Shown: in pieces, positions 41,334 through 54,163 of the stretch
How the letters are laid out: the number at the start of each line of letters is the position of its first letter
Position numbering within the stretch: position 1 is the first letter of the stretch
NCBI GenBank assembly: GCA_947494145.1
Contig: CANLTZ010000010.1
Location: forward strand, 62,001-126,000
Direction of reading: 5' to 3'
DNA: 64,000 nt
Source of the DNA: an uncultured Jannaschia sp.
GTDB lineage: Bacteria; Pseudomonadota; Alphaproteobacteria; Rhodobacterales; Rhodobacteraceae
The notes under the pieces: generated by a model
The model's database searches: none
What the model saw: only the letters and a program-made list of their open reading frames with translations
What the model was told of the DNA's origin: nothing
Program-made: the position numbers and the translations under genes

Positions 41334-42374
41334 CTATAGCCAGGCGTCGCGGTCGGTGCCCACGGCCTCGGCCACATTCTCAAAGCCGTCGCGTGCCAGC
41401 AGGCGGTCGAGGCCGCGTGCGATATCGGCGGCGAGGCTGGGGCCCGCATAGACCAGGGCGGTGTAGAGTTGCACCGCCGAGGCGCCTGCCTTGATCTTGG
41501 CATAGGCATCGCGGGCGGAGGCGATGCCACCCACGCCAATGAGCGGCAGGTCGGTCATCGTGGAAAGGCGGGCCAGGATGCGGGTGGAGCGGTCGAACAA
41601 GGGCGCCCCCGACAGGCCGCCCGCCTCGTTTGCATGGGGTGAGGTGAGGCCATCGCGGGCCAAGGTGGTGTTGGTGGCGATGATGGCGTCGATGCCCTGG
41701 GCGGCCTCGCAGATTGCGGCCAGTTCGTCGTCGGTCAGGTCCGGGGCGATCTTGAGGAAGATGGGGATTTGCCGGGGCAGGGCGGCGCGGGCCGCGATCA
41801 CGCCAGCAAGCAGGGCGCGCAGGGCGGCGGGGCCTTGCAAGTCGCGCAGCGCTTCGGTGTTCGGACTGGAAACGTTGACGGTGGCAAAATCCACATGGGG
41901 ACCGCAGGTTTCCAGGACCGAGGCGAAATCTGCGGCCCGGTCGGCGCTGTCTTTGTTGGCACCGAGGTTCAGGCCGATCACCGCGCGGCGAGGGCGCTGT
42001 GCCAGTCGGGTGGCGATGGCCTGGGCCCCATCATTGTTGAAGCCGAAACGGTTGATCGCGGCGTGGTCTTCGGCCAAGCGAAACAGTCGAGGCTTGGGGT
42101 TGCCGGGCTGGGGGCGCGGCGTGGCGGCGCCCACCTCTAGGAAGCCAAAGGCGCTGCGGGCGAGGCCGTCGAGCGCCTGGGCGTTCTTGTCGAAGCCTGC
42201 GGCCAAGCCCACGGGATTGGGCAGGTCGAGGCCTGCAAGCGTACTGCGCAGCCGGTCACTGGTCAGTGGTCCGCCCCGGGGGCCGAGCCCGGCACGAAGT
42301 GCTGAGATGGCCAGGCCGTGGGCGCGTTCTGGGTCGACACGGCTGAGGAGCGACAGGCCCAGGCGTTCGATCAT
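41334..42374 (-). CDS. pyrD: Dihydroorotate dehydrogenase, quinone-dependent (class 2)
   Basis: A 346-residue membrane-associated flavoenzyme for the fourth step of pyrimidine synthesis, passing electrons to quinone. It has the class-2 N-terminal helices ([23 protein letters not shown]), [38 protein letters not shown] with the catalytic serine, [13 protein letters not shown] and [29 protein letters not shown] (in parts). The start at 42374 is the first methionine with family sequence. It follows a DUF952 gene by about 28 bases on the same strand. Confidence 0.94.
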   Translation of the reverse strand: MIERLGLSLLSRVDPERAHGLAISALRAGLGPRGGPLTSDRLRSTLAGLDLPNPVGLAAGFDKNAQALDGLARSAFGFLEVGAATPRPQPGNPKPRLFRLAEDHAAINRFGFNNDGAQAIATRLAQRPRRAVIGLNLGANKDSADRAADFASVLETCGPHVDFATVNVSSPNTEALRDLQGPAALRALLAGVIAARAALPRQIPIFLKIAPDLTDDELAAICEAAQGIDAIIATNTTLARDGLTSPHANEAGGLSGAPLFDRSTRILARLSTMTDLPLIGVGGIASARDAYAKIKAGASAVQLYTALVYAGPSLAADIARGLDRLLARDGFENVAEAVGTDRDAWL

Positions 42375-42402
42375 CGCAAGCCTCGCGCGGGCAGGGGCGT
42401 GC

Positions 42403-42738
42403 TCATTCCATCCCGGCGGGGAATTGATGGGCGCCATCTACCAGCGGCAGGGGCTGGGCCCAGGCAACTTGGTCGAGCCGCAGAGGCGCATAGAGATGGG
42501 GGAAATCCTGCCCGCCGCGCGACGCCTCCCAGTGAAGGCTTGGGCCGAGTGCGGCTTCGTCCACGGCGATCAGCCACAGACCTTCTTCGCCAGCGAAGTG
42601 TTTGGCCGCCGTCTCGGCCACCTGAGCGGCGGTGGAAAAATGGATATAGCCGTCGGCCAGATCCACCGGCGCGCCTTGCGTCGTTTCGTCGGCACGCAGC
42701 GCCTGCCATTCTTGAGTGCGGAAAAGCTTGTAAATCAT
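42403..42738 (-). CDS. DUF952 family protein
   Basis: A 111-residue protein matching the DUF952 family: [13 protein letters not shown] at the N terminus, [21 protein letters not shown] in the middle, and [14 protein letters not shown] near the end. The fold resembles glutathione S-transferase-independent RNA-binding folds in some descriptions, but no activity is established that I know of. It is the likely first gene of a two-gene unit with pyrD. The function is unknown. Confidence 0.85.
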   Translation of the reverse strand: MIYKLFRTQEWQALRADETTQGAPVDLADGYIHFSTAAQVAETAAKHFAGEEGLWLIAVDEAALGPSLHWEASRGGQDFPHLYAPLRLDQVAWAQPLPLVDGAHQFPAGME

Positions 42739-42854
42739 GGCGACCCCGATGACCTGCCCGCGCCGTCACGTCAAGGCAGGGGCGGCGCCATATCGCTTTG
42801 ACACCGTCCGGCGCCCGTCGCACCATCGCCGCTGTCCAATAGGGGGATACACCG

Positions 42855-44420
42855 ATGAAAAGACTTCTGACAGCCAGTGCCGCACTTGCTTTGACCGCCG
42901 GCATGGCCCAGGCTGAATACACGCTGCACATTCTGCATATCAACGATTTGCACAGCCGGATTGAGCCGATCAACCGTTTCGATTCAACCTGTTCGGCCGA
43001 AGATGATGCCGCGGGCGAATGCTTTGGTGGGGTTGCCCGTATCAAAACCTTCATCGACGGCAAGCGCGCCGAGCTTGAAGGCGAAAACGTGGTGGTTCTG
43101 GATGCGGGCGATCAGTTCCAGGGCTCGCTGATGTACACGACCTACAAGGGCGACGTGGAAGCGGAGATGATGAACGCCATCGGCTTCGACGCCATGGCCG
43201 TGGGCAACCACGAATTCGACGACGGACCCGAGCAATTGGCCGAGTTTGCCGGTGAGGTCGATGTGCCCATCGTGTCCGGCAATCTGGACCTGAGCCAGTC
43301 CAACGTGCTGGGCGACGACCATGTGGCCGACCATTTGATCCTGGACGTGGGCGGTGAGCGGATCGGCATCGTCTCGGCCCTGGCCACGGATACGGTCGAA
43401 ACGTCGAGCCCCGGGCCCAACGTCATCTTCCAAGATGAGGTCGAGGCGCTGCAGGCGGATGTGGATGCGCTGACCGCTGAGGGTGTCACCAAGATCATCG
43501 CGCTGACCCATGTGGGCCTGCCCCGCGACCGCCAGATTGCCGGAGGCGTGACCGGTCTGGACGCCATCGTGGGCGGCCACAGCCACACGACCTTCTCCAA
43601 CACCGAGGAAGGGGCTGAGGCCTATCCGACGATGGTGAACGATGTGCCAATCGTGCAGGCCTATGCCTATTCCAAGTATGTGGGCCACCTGACGCTGGTT
43701 TTTGACGACGACGGCAATGTAACCTCGGCCACTGGTGACACGGCGTTGATGGACGCCAGCGTCGAGCCCGATGCCGGGATCGCCGCGCGCATCGCCGAAC
43801 TTGCTGGCCCGATTGAGGAGTTGAAATCCCGCGTCATCGGCGACGCCGCCGACGCCATTGAGGGCGCACGCGAAGTCTGCCGGGCCATGGAATGCCCCAT
43901 GGGCAATCTGGTGGCCGATGCCATGCTGGACCGGGTCGCCGATCAGGGTGTCCAAATCGCCATTCAGAACGGCGGCGGTCTGCGGGCGTCCATTGATGCC
44001 GGTGAGATCACGATGGGCGAAGTTCTGACGGTGCTGCCATTCCAAAACACGCTGGCCACGTTTAGCGCCACGGGGGCCGATATCGTCGCGGCGTTGGAAA
44101 ACGGCGTCAGCCAGATCGAAGAAGGCGCAGGGCGCTTCCCGCAGGTGGCTGGCATGACCTATGCGTTCGATGCCGCGGCCGAGCCGGGCAGCCGGATCAG
44201 TGACGTTATGGTAGGCGATACGCCCATCGATATGGATGCGACCTATGGCGTGGTCACCAACAATTACGTCCGCAATGGCGGCGACGGCTATGCCATGTTC
44301 TCGACCGCCGCCGATGCCTACGATTTCGGCCCCGGTCTTGAGTTGGTCGTGGCCGATTACATCGCCGATCTGGGCGGGACCTACACGCCCTATACCGATG
44401 GGCGCATCTCCGCCAAGTAA
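42855..44420 (+). CDS. Periplasmic 5'-nucleotidase / metallophosphoesterase (UshA-like)
   Basis: A 521-residue exported enzyme. A signal peptide (MKRLLTASAALALTAGMAQA) precedes the metallophosphoesterase domain with HINDLHSRIEP, DAGDQFQGS, VGNHEFDDG and GGHSHT. The C-terminal nucleotidase domain has QNGGGLRASIDAGEIT, the substrate FQNTLATFSATG loop and TNNYVRNGGDGYAMF. It hydrolyses nucleotides or related phosphate esters in the periplasm, recovering phosphate and nucleosides. It begins at 42855 and is followed after 93 bases by the SRAP gene. Confidence 0.9.
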   Translation: MKRLLTASAALALTAGMAQAEYTLHILHINDLHSRIEPINRFDSTCSAEDDAAGECFGGVARIKTFIDGKRAELEGENVVVLDAGDQFQGSLMYTTYKGDVEAEMMNAIGFDAMAVGNHEFDDGPEQLAEFAGEVDVPIVSGNLDLSQSNVLGDDHVADHLILDVGGERIGIVSALATDTVETSSPGPNVIFQDEVEALQADVDALTAEGVTKIIALTHVGLPRDRQIAGGVTGLDAIVGGHSHTTFSNTEEGAEAYPTMVNDVPIVQAYAYSKYVGHLTLVFDDDGNVTSATGDTALMDASVEPDAGIAARIAELAGPIEELKSRVIGDAADAIEGAREVCRAMECPMGNLVADAMLDRVADQGVQIAIQNGGGLRASIDAGEITMGEVLTVLPFQNTLATFSATGADIVAALENGVSQIEEGAGRFPQVAGMTYAFDAAAEPGSRISDVMVGDTPIDMDATYGVVTNNYVRNGGDGYAMFSTAADAYDFGPGLELVVADYIADLGGTYTPYTDGRISAK

Positions 44421-44513
44421 GGGCCTGCTCGAACCTTGGGCGACGCCTGAATATGAATTGCCTGGGGCGCATCTCGATGCGCCTCAGCTTCTTTCTGGTT
44501 TGGGGGATGTGGC

Positions 44514-45194
44514 ATGTGCGGACGCTTCGTGCTGGCTTTGGATGGGGAAGAGGACGGAGCCCCGAAACTGTCCGAACTGATTGACGACACGGATACAGCC
44601 CCCGCCAACGACCTGCCTCAGACCGGGCCCCGCTACAACGTCTGCCCCACGCAGACGATCCCTGTGGTGGTGCCGGGGCGACGTCTTGTGCCCATGCGCT
44701 GGGGCTTCCTGCCCCATTGGTACAAGACACCCACCGATGGCCCGCTGATCATCAACGCGCGGGCCGAGACAATTGCCACGAAGCCCGCCTTTCGGGAGGC
44801 CGTGCGCATGCGACGCTGCCTGATCCCGGCCACCGGGTTCTACGAATGGACCAAGGCAGAAGATGGGTCGCGGCTGCCGTGGTATTTTCACCCGACGGAA
44901 GACAGGTTCATCATGTTTGCAGGCGTCTGGCAGGATTGGGGGCCTGACGCGCTTTCGACCTGTGCCATCGTCAGCTGCGCCGCTGGGCCCACCATGGCGC
45001 AGGTCCATCACCGAGAGCCTGTGATGCTGGCGCGCGAAGACTGGGCAAGGTGGCTTGGGGAAACCGATGAAAAGGCGGCGCCGCTTATGCGCGCGGCACC
45101 GGAAGATCGAATTGCCCGTTACCGTGTGGACAAGGCGGTCAATTCGAATCGGGCATCCGGCCCTGACTTGATCGCGCCGTTGGGACCGATGTGA
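44514..45194 (+). CDS. SRAP domain protein (HMCES/YedK-like, SOS response-associated)
   Basis: A 226-residue protein of the SRAP family. After removal of Met1, Cys2 (MCGRF) forms a thiazolidine crosslink with abasic sites in single-stranded DNA, protecting them from cleavage. Conserved residues are present: Asn81 in IINARAE, Glu111 in GFYEW and His165 in VHHREPV. The length is normal. It lies downstream of the 5'-nucleotidase gene and is followed by a worn palindromic element at 45219. I see no SOS box upstream. Confidence 0.92.
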   Translation: MCGRFVLALDGEEDGAPKLSELIDDTDTAPANDLPQTGPRYNVCPTQTIPVVVPGRRLVPMRWGFLPHWYKTPTDGPLIINARAETIATKPAFREAVRMRRCLIPATGFYEWTKAEDGSRLPWYFHPTEDRFIMFAGVWQDWGPDALSTCAIVSCAAGPTMAQVHHREPVMLAREDWARWLGETDEKAAPLMRAAPEDRIARYRVDKAVNSNRASGPDLIAPLGPM

Positions 45195-45218
45195 ACCGAT
45201 TTCGTCCAATGCAGCCAA

Positions 45219-45330
45219 TGCGATTTTCGAAAGGCCGACAATCAGTATCTTTGAAAGCCACGCGACATCACATTGATGTTGAAGTGTTTCTCAAGAAGGC
45301 TGGTGGCTCAAGTCTTTCGAGGACCGCTCA
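45219..45330 (-). repeat. TA-type palindromic element, copy E (worn)
   Basis: A 112-bp diverged copy in the orientation of copies B and D, starting ATGCGATTTTCG and ending CGAGGACCGCTC, with the shared interior CACATTGATGTTG. The flanking TA has been lost. It lies after the SRAP gene. Confidence 0.65.
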
Positions 45331-45429
45331 ATAGCTCGGTCAGGAAAGGCGCATTCAGCGATAAGAAGCGCGAGCCTGCACATGCTTGTCGGCCGCTGGT
45401 CACTGTATCGCAAAGGGCCTGACATGCGT

Positions 45430-45480
45430 TTCTTCCTGGCAGAAATATCCCACGGGGGTGCGGGGGGGTGAAACCCCCGC
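45430..45480 (-). terminator. Gene-end repeat motif with hairpin
   Basis: A minus-oriented copy of the GGATATTTCTGCCAGGAAG-type motif (45430-45457), beside a stem GCGGGGG/CCCCCGC (45460-45480). It lies between the SRAP gene and the convergent thrS gene. Confidence 0.5.
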
Positions 45481-45565
45481 TCGGCGGGGCCCGTCTCGTC
45501 AGCGCACCAGCTGAAACCCGTTCGGCTGACACGTTACGGCATGATGCCCACTACGAAGACAGGTT

Positions 45566-45592
45566 CGACCCGCGCGGGAGGGGCGCGGGTCG
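45566..45592 (+). other. Strong 10-bp hairpin upstream of a small open frame
   Basis: CGACCCGCGC (45566-45575) pairs perfectly with GCGCGGGTCG (45583-45592) around the loop GGGAGGG. No T run follows, so it is unlikely to be a terminator. It ends about 16 bases before the ribosome site of the small frame at 45617, so it could act on translation or be part of a small RNA. Confidence 0.4.
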
Positions 45593-45616
45593 ACCAGTAG
45601 TCAGGGAGAGAAGGCG

Positions 45617-45856
45617 ATGATCCAACCGGGGGATCGCTTGGGGGGGAGGATGGTGATCAACCCCGGCCGGATCATTGCCTTGGACCTGTGTTTGCCCGTC
45701 GAATGTGGCGCGATTGGGGCGCGACTGGGGTGGTTTAGGGACAATGTGAAGGAAAGGGCGGATTGTCTCGATCCCGGAAACGTCGAAAGCCAGGGCTGGG
45801 ACGCCGTGCAGCATGCCCGCATCGCGCTGACTTTGATGCCTTTCCCGGAAAGCTAA
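45617..45856 (+). CDS. Possible small protein of unknown function
   Basis: A 79-codon frame (MIQPGDRLGGRMVINPGRII...) with a good GAGAAGG site just before the ATG and G/C-rich third positions in line with neighbouring genes. It contains two cysteines and no signal peptide or known domain. It is convergent with thrS, whose stop lies 24 bases beyond. Whether it is translated is uncertain. Confidence 0.35.
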   Translation: MIQPGDRLGGRMVINPGRIIALDLCLPVECGAIGARLGWFRDNVKERADCLDPGNVESQGWDAVQHARIALTLMPFPES

Positions 45857-45880
45857 CGGAGCAGCCTTCCGGGAAATGCG

Positions 45881-47827
45881 TCAGGAAAGGTCCGGCGGCG
45901 TGGCCTCGGCGCCCAATGCGGCCGTGACCTCATCCAATGCGATGACCTGCGTTGCCTTTTCGCCCAGGCGGCGCAGGGTGACGGTGCGGTCTTCGACCTC
46001 TTTCTTGCCGATGGCGAGGATGACGGGAACCTTGCCGAGCGAGTGTTCGCGGACCTTGTAGTTGATCTTTTCGTTGCGAATGTCAGCTTCGGCGCGCACG
46101 CCGGCCTTGGTCAAAGCGGCCACGACCTCGCCCACGTAATCGTCGGCATCCGACACGATGGAGGCCACGACCACTTGGCGGGGCGCAAGCCAGAAGGGCA
46201 GCTTGCCCGATGAGTTTTCGATCAGAATGCCGATGAACCGCTCGAAACTGCCCAAACAGGCGCGGTGCAGCATGTAGGGGCGGTGCTTGTTGCCGTCTTC
46301 GCCAATGTAAGTGGCGCCCAGGCGTTCCGGCAGGTTCGGGTCCACCTGGAAGGTGCCGCATTGCCAAACGCGCCCGATGGCGTCCGTCAGGTAGAAGTCG
46401 AGCTTGGGGCCATAGAAGGCGCCGTCGCCTTCTTCGATGCGGTAGGGGGCGCCCACCGATTTGATGGCCGATTCCAGCGCGCCTTCCACATGGTCCCAGG
46501 CTTCATCGCTGCCGACGCGCTTTTCGGGGCGGGTGGCGAAAGCGATCTCGAAGCTGTCGAAGCCGAGGTCTTTGTAGACTGAGTCCAGGAAGGTGATGAA
46601 CTTGGCGCATTCCGCCTCGATCTGGTCTTCGGTGCAGAAGATATGGGCGTCGTCCTGGGTGAAGCCGCGCACGCGCATGATGCCATGAAGCGCGCCCGAA
46701 GGCTCATAACGGCTGCATGACCCGAACTCCGCCATGCGCAAGGGCAGGTCGCGATAGGATTTCAGACCAGAATTGTAGACCTGCACGTGGCAGGGGCAGT
46801 TCATGGGCTTCAGCGCATTAATGGCTTTTTCGCGGGCATGTTCCTCGTCCACTTCGACGATGAACATGTGTTCCTGATACTTGTCCCAATGGCCCGATTT
46901 TTCCCAAAGCGCGCGGTCCACGACTTGGGGGGTGTTGACCTCCACATAGCCGTCGGCCCGCTGCTTGCGGCGCATGTAGTCTTGCAGCGTGGTGTAGATG
47001 GTCCAGCCGTTCGGGTGCCAGAAGACCTGGCCCGGCGCCTCTTCCTGCATGTGATACAGGTCCATCTCGCGACCCAGGCGGCGGTGGTCGCGGGCTTCGG
47101 CCTCCTCCAGGAATTTCAGATGCGCCTTCAGGTCGTCGCGGTTGCGGAAGGCGATGCCGTAGATTCGCTGAAGCTGCGGCCGGGTGTTATCGCCCAGCCA
47201 ATAGGCGGCCGACACGCGGGTCAGCTTGAACGCATCCGCTGGGATCTGGCCGGTATGTTGCAGATGGGGCCCGCGGCAGAGGTCTTGCCAATCGCCGTGC
47301 CAATACATGCGGATCGGCTCATCGCCGGGGATGCGGTCGAGGAGTTCGACTTTGAACGGCTCCCCGGCGGCCTCATAATGGGCGCGGGCCTTGTCGCGGG
47401 GCCAGACTTCGGTGCGGACAGGGTCGCGGGCCGCGATGATGCGCTTCATGCGCGCTTCGATTTCGCCCAGATCTTCGGGGGTGAACGGCTCCGCCCGGTC
47501 GAAATCGTAAAACCAGCCGAAATCGCGGACCGGGCCGATGGTGACCTTCACGTCGGGCCAGATTTCCTGCACCGCGCGCGCCATGACATGGGCCAAGTCG
47601 TGGCGGATCAGTTCCAGGGCCGGGTTTTCGTCGGCCATGGTGTTGATGGCGATGGATGCGTCGGCGTCGATGGGCCAGGCAAGGTCCCAATGGGCGCCGT
47701 TCACTTGGGCCGAGATCGCCTTTTTTGACAGTGATTTGGAGATGTCGGCGGCAATTTCGGCGGGTGTGATCCCGGCGGGGACCTGACGCGCATTGCCATC
47801 GGGGAAGGTGAGGGTGATCTGGGACAT
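45881..47827 (-). CDS. thrS: Threonyl-tRNA synthetase
   Basis: A 648-residue class II synthetase. The domains in order are TGS ([19 protein letters not shown]), the editing domain with [15 protein letters not shown], the catalytic core with zinc ligands in [32 protein letters not shown] and [17 protein letters not shown], and an anticodon domain ([19 protein letters not shown]). It charges tRNA-Thr and clears mis-attached serine. The start at 47827 is the standard [11 protein letters not shown]. It stands alone, convergent with the small frame at 45617. Confidence 0.96.
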   Translation of the reverse strand: MSQITLTFPDGNARQVPAGITPAEIAADISKSLSKKAISAQVNGAHWDLAWPIDADASIAINTMADENPALELIRHDLAHVMARAVQEIWPDVKVTIGPVRDFGWFYDFDRAEPFTPEDLGEIEARMKRIIAARDPVRTEVWPRDKARAHYEAAGEPFKVELLDRIPGDEPIRMYWHGDWQDLCRGPHLQHTGQIPADAFKLTRVSAAYWLGDNTRPQLQRIYGIAFRNRDDLKAHLKFLEEAEARDHRRLGREMDLYHMQEEAPGQVFWHPNGWTIYTTLQDYMRRKQRADGYVEVNTPQVVDRALWEKSGHWDKYQEHMFIVEVDEEHAREKAINALKPMNCPCHVQVYNSGLKSYRDLPLRMAEFGSCSRYEPSGALHGIMRVRGFTQDDAHIFCTEDQIEAECAKFITFLDSVYKDLGFDSFEIAFATRPEKRVGSDEAWDHVEGALESAIKSVGAPYRIEEGDGAFYGPKLDFYLTDAIGRVWQCGTFQVDPNLPERLGATYIGEDGNKHRPYMLHRACLGSFERFIGILIENSSGKLPFWLAPRQVVVASIVSDADDYVGEVVAALTKAGVRAEADIRNEKINYKVREHSLGKVPVILAIGKKEVEDRTVTLRRLGEKATQVIALDEVTAALGAEATPPDLS

Positions 47828-48013
47828 CGCTTTGTCCTCCGTCGTTTTGGCGCCCACGGAACGCCCGGTTGCGGGTATGTGCCCGGCCTTTTGGCGATGG
47901 TGGATGCGCTTGGCAAGCGGTGGCTGCGATCATTCTGGGCGCAGCGGCCATAATTCAGCCCAGAATCGTCCGTAACTATCTGCAAAATTTACAGATTGCG
48001 GGATTTTGGGGTG

Positions 48014-49918
48014 ATGACTGACATCAGGGAACTGGAACTGGAAAACGCAAGCGAGGTAACTGAGCGGCTGGTGTTTCAAGGTGACTTGCTGATCGAGTGG
48101 CAGACGCTGAGCATAGTTGACGGTGACGATGGGCCGGTGGAGGTCTTCAGGCGGTCAGAGGTCTATTCCCATGTCACCGGTCTGCGAGAAGCCGATGAGT
48201 TTTCTGCCCCCGATGGTGTTCGCACGGAGATTGTCGAAGACGAGGACGGCGTCGATCGGTTTGAAACACGCTTCGACGGCGAAGACCGTCCCGTCTACGA
48301 AGAAGTCATTGATCTGGACGGGATTAGCCGTCAATCCCTCACCGATTATGACCGGGACGGCGCTGTGTATCACACGTGGACCGTCGAGGCAGATACTGGC
48401 GACCTTCGGGAATGGGCGTTGCGCGAGACAGTTTTTCAGGCGGGCATTGGGTCTTTCACGCGAACGATTCACGACACCGGCTTGACCATGCACGAGCTCT
48501 GGGACTCGGATGGCGTGCTGGAGGCACGCGCGTTTCAAGACTTCGGCGACGAATTTAACTGGATCCGAAGTGTGGACGTATACGACTCTGTCGGCGCGCT
48601 ACGGCTCCGCGAAGTCACCCGGGACGATGGGCGCGAGGTCATGGACGATTATGACGACGGCAGACTCGTCTCACGAACGATCGAAGACCACCTGGACGCA
48701 TACAGCTACGACGTCATGGAGATCCGTTACGACGCTGGCGGCAACGTCGAAGAGCGTCGTACCTTCCGTGACAACGGGATTGAGACCTGGAGCACTTACG
48801 AAGACGGACAGCTTCTGCGCTCAATCATCACCGACACTGACAATGTTCGCGATTGGTGGCAGGTGGAGGTTGTCTATGGCGCCGATGGCTCCGAGATTGA
48901 GCGGATTGAAACCCCCGATGACATCCGCGAATTCAACATAGAGCTGGACGGTCGCGGCTACAGCTTAGTGTTTCAAGGCGATTTGCTTATCGAACGAGAA
49001 ACGAGGACCGATAACGAGTTCGTTATAAGCGGGCCTGTTATTCTGACGGAATATACGTGGGCGGGTCTAACGGACGTTTCGTATCTAGTACTGCTTGGTG
49101 ATCCGACCGAGGTTGTCAGAGACGTTGACGGTTTCGATCGGATCGAGACGCGGTTCGATAGTGACGGCGAAATCAGGTATGAAGAGTTTGTCGACCTAGA
49201 CGGCGTTAGCCGTCAGACGTGGTATGAAAGCGACCTTACGACCACGATTGAAGCCGATACTGGCGATATCGAAGACTGGGCCCTCCGCGAAAGCGTTGCC
49301 GGTGGCGATCTAGTTAGCATTCTGACGGTTTTCGACAATGGCCAGCATCTATCTGAAATACTTAATACTCTCACAGGTCTGGTTGAGAGCCGCGAGACCG
49401 TTGATCTGCCCGATGAATTCCAATGGATGTCCCGCATCGAGGCATTCGATGATGCCGGGGCCCTGGTCGAACGGATCGACGAATGGGACGATGGGCGCAA
49501 AGTCACCGATGACTACGAGGACGGCGCACTGGTCTTCCGCCGGATCGAAGATCGGGCGGATGCATACAATTACGACGTGATGGAAATCCGCTACGACGCC
49601 AATGGCGACGTCGAAGAACGCCGCATTGTCCGCGACAACGGGATCGACATCGTCCGCACCTTCGAAGAGGGCCGGATGGTCCAATCGGTCGCGACAGACC
49701 GCGAGAACGTGCGCGATTGGTGGCAACAGGAAGAGCAACTTGTCATCCGCGAAAGCGGCGTCGAGGCCCTGCGCGTCTACGAGGACGGCGAGAGGGTCCG
49801 CACGATCCTGACCGATGTCGAGGACGTGCGCGATTGGTGGCAGGTCGAAATCACCCACGGCCGTGGTGGCGTGGAATTGGAGCGGATCGTGACCTTGGAT
49901 GAGGACCTGCTGCTCTGA
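48014..49918 (+). CDS. Large acidic protein with internal duplication, unknown function
   Basis: A 634-residue, strongly acidic protein made of two copies of a unit of about 300 residues. Matching marks are RLVFQGDLLIE near the start and VFQGDLLIE mid-protein, DGISRQS and DGVSRQT, YDVMEIRYDAGGNVEERR and YDVMEIRYDANGDVEERR, and three copies of an NVRDWWQ-like segment. Short YEDGxxxR repeats recall YwqK/MORN-type beta repeats. There is no signal peptide or membrane helix. The ATG at 48014 follows GGGG; a TTG six codons earlier is possible. No family is recognised, and it stands alone between thrS and a USP gene. Confidence 0.75.
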   Translation: MTDIRELELENASEVTERLVFQGDLLIEWQTLSIVDGDDGPVEVFRRSEVYSHVTGLREADEFSAPDGVRTEIVEDEDGVDRFETRFDGEDRPVYEEVIDLDGISRQSLTDYDRDGAVYHTWTVEADTGDLREWALRETVFQAGIGSFTRTIHDTGLTMHELWDSDGVLEARAFQDFGDEFNWIRSVDVYDSVGALRLREVTRDDGREVMDDYDDGRLVSRTIEDHLDAYSYDVMEIRYDAGGNVEERRTFRDNGIETWSTYEDGQLLRSIITDTDNVRDWWQVEVVYGADGSEIERIETPDDIREFNIELDGRGYSLVFQGDLLIERETRTDNEFVISGPVILTEYTWAGLTDVSYLVLLGDPTEVVRDVDGFDRIETRFDSDGEIRYEEFVDLDGVSRQTWYESDLTTTIEADTGDIEDWALRESVAGGDLVSILTVFDNGQHLSEILNTLTGLVESRETVDLPDEFQWMSRIEAFDDAGALVERIDEWDDGRKVTDDYEDGALVFRRIEDRADAYNYDVMEIRYDANGDVEERRIVRDNGIDIVRTFEEGRMVQSVATDRENVRDWWQQEEQLVIRESGVEALRVYEDGERVRTILTDVEDVRDWWQVEITHGRGGVELERIVTLDEDLLL

Positions 49919-50340
49919 CCCCAGCGGCATGGGCGCGGCGAAAGCGACTTTGCGGCCTGGTTCCACACAGTCGGCGCCCCGTTGCTTGAAGCGGTCGTGG
50001 GTTCAGTTCGATGGTGCACTTCTTTCGCAGGCGTCGAAAAGTTATGGATTTCCTGCCGGATGCATCTGTCTGCTGCCGTATGATGAGCGTCCGGCCTAGG
50101 CCAATTTGGGTGTGGTTCATTCTTGGCTTGGTAACCGCCTGGGCCCGTTGGATACCCCCTTGCGCAGCTTGATCGGCATCAAGGCATGCCCGTGACGTTT
50201 GCGTCAGATTGAAGATGCCAGGAGCGCTCTGTCCCCAATTTGGAGGGGGGTGGCTTGGCGAAACATCAATTAGGCGCGTGTGTCTCGGATGGCCGATCTC
50301 TCGGGTTTCTCCGTGAACCGCCCAGGTAGGAGGAAAGCCC
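49919..50340. other. Intergenic region, no gene seen
   Basis: About 420 bases between the repeat protein and the universal stress protein gene, both on the plus strand. No convincing frame or RNA gene is visible. Composition falls below the local average around 50035-50110. The right end provides the AGGAGG site of the USP gene. Confidence 0.5.
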
Positions 50341-52820
<2,480 letters not shown>

Positions 52821-52873
52821 TCGGACAGGTTGTGCTGTGCATCTAACTGGTCCGGGGACGGGGCTCTGCCCCC

Positions 52874-52920
52874 GCTTCGGCAAGCCGAAGCCCCCCGGGA
52901 TATTTTTGCCAGGAAGAAGG
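52874..52920 (+). terminator. Terminator after guaB (hairpin plus T-rich repeat motif)
   Basis: A perfect stem GCTTCGGC/GCCGAAGC (52874-52891), then CCCCCGGGATATTTTTGCC and AGGAAGAAG. A second GGGGC/GCCCC hairpin sits just before. It lies between convergent guaB and ispG. Confidence 0.7.
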
Positions 52921-52964
52921 GGCGATCTTTTCAGATCAACGGCTTGCCATGTGATGTTAAGGTG

Positions 52965-54098
52965 CTACTCGGCGGCCTGTGTCTCGGCGGCACTGGCGGC
53001 TTCCAGTTCGGCCGCCTTCTTTTCAACCTGCTCCACGATGTGGTCGATCATCTGGTCGTTGGAAAGCTTGTGGCTCTGCTTACCGGCAAGATAGACCATG
53101 CCCGCCCCGTTGCCGCCGCCGGTGAAGCCCACATCTGTCATCAGCGCTTCACCCGGGCCGTTGACCACGCAGCCGATGATGCTGAGCGACATGGGCGTCT
53201 TGATGTGTTCAAGACGCTTTTCCAACTCGGCCACGGTGGCGATGACGTCGAAGCCTTGCCGCGCGCAAGACGGGCAAGAGATAACGTTGACGCCCCGGTG
53301 CCGCAGGCCCAGTGATTTCAGGATTTCGTAGCCGACTTTGACTTCTTCCACCGGATCGGCCGAAAGGCTGACGCGGATCGTGTCGCCGATGCCCATCCAG
53401 AGCAGATTGCCAAGGCCAATGGCCGATTTGATCGTGCCGGAGACAAGGCCGCCCGCTTCGGTGATGCCAAGATGGATGGGCGCGTCGGTGGCGTCGGCTA
53501 GGCCCTGATACGCCGCGGCAGCCAGAAACACGTCCGAGGCTTTGCAAGAGATTTTGAATTCGTGGAAGTCGTTGTCTTGCAAGATGCGGATATGGTCGAG
53601 GCCCGACTCAATCATCGCTTCAGGGCAAGGTTCACCATATTTTTCAAGCAGATGCTTTTCGAGGGAGCCCGCATTCACCCCAATACGGATGGAGCAGTTG
53701 TGGTCGCGGGCCGCCTTGATGACTTCGCGCACGCGGTCGGCAGAGCCGATATTGCCCGGATTGATGCGCAGGCAAGCGGCGCCCGCTTCGGCGGCTTCGA
53801 TCCCGCGTTTGTAGTGAAAATGGATGTCGGCCACGATCGGCACCGGCGACTCGGCCACGATTTCCTTGAGCGCGCGGGACGAATTCTCATCAGGGACAGA
53901 GATGCGGACGATATCTGCGCCCGCTTCGGCACAGGCCTGCACCTGGGCAATGGTGGCCGCCACATCGGTGGTCAGCGTGTTCGTCATGGTCTGGACGGTT
54001 ATCGGCGCATCGCCCCCTACGGGGACGTCTCCGACCATGATCTGACGGGATGTGCGGCGGTCGATCTGCCGCCAGGGACGGATGGCGTGAAGCGACAT
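52965..54098 (-). CDS. ispG: 4-hydroxy-3-methylbut-2-enyl diphosphate synthase
   Basis: A 377-residue iron-sulfur enzyme of the MEP isoprenoid pathway, converting MEcPP to HMBPP. The substrate barrel contains [25 protein letters not shown] and LRINPGNIG. The 4Fe-4S ligands are two Cys in [12 protein letters not shown] and one in [12 protein letters not shown], with the conserved glutamate next to it. The start at 54098 fits the family. It lies 65 bases after the RodZ-like gene, a pairing I recall as common in alphaproteobacteria. Confidence 0.95.
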   Translation of the reverse strand: MSLHAIRPWRQIDRRTSRQIMVGDVPVGGDAPITVQTMTNTLTTDVAATIAQVQACAEAGADIVRISVPDENSSRALKEIVAESPVPIVADIHFHYKRGIEAAEAGAACLRINPGNIGSADRVREVIKAARDHNCSIRIGVNAGSLEKHLLEKYGEPCPEAMIESGLDHIRILQDNDFHEFKISCKASDVFLAAAAYQGLADATDAPIHLGITEAGGLVSGTIKSAIGLGNLLWMGIGDTIRVSLSADPVEEVKVGYEILKSLGLRHRGVNVISCPSCARQGFDVIATVAELEKRLEHIKTPMSLSIIGCVVNGPGEALMTDVGFTGGGNGAGMVYLAGKQSHKLSNDQMIDHIVEQVEKKAAELEAASAAETQAAE

Positions 54099-54163
54099 GG
54101 GGGATCCTCGCGTGGCTCACCCGACAGGTAGCGGCGGCGCGCAGGGCGCGCAACCGTCCGGGG

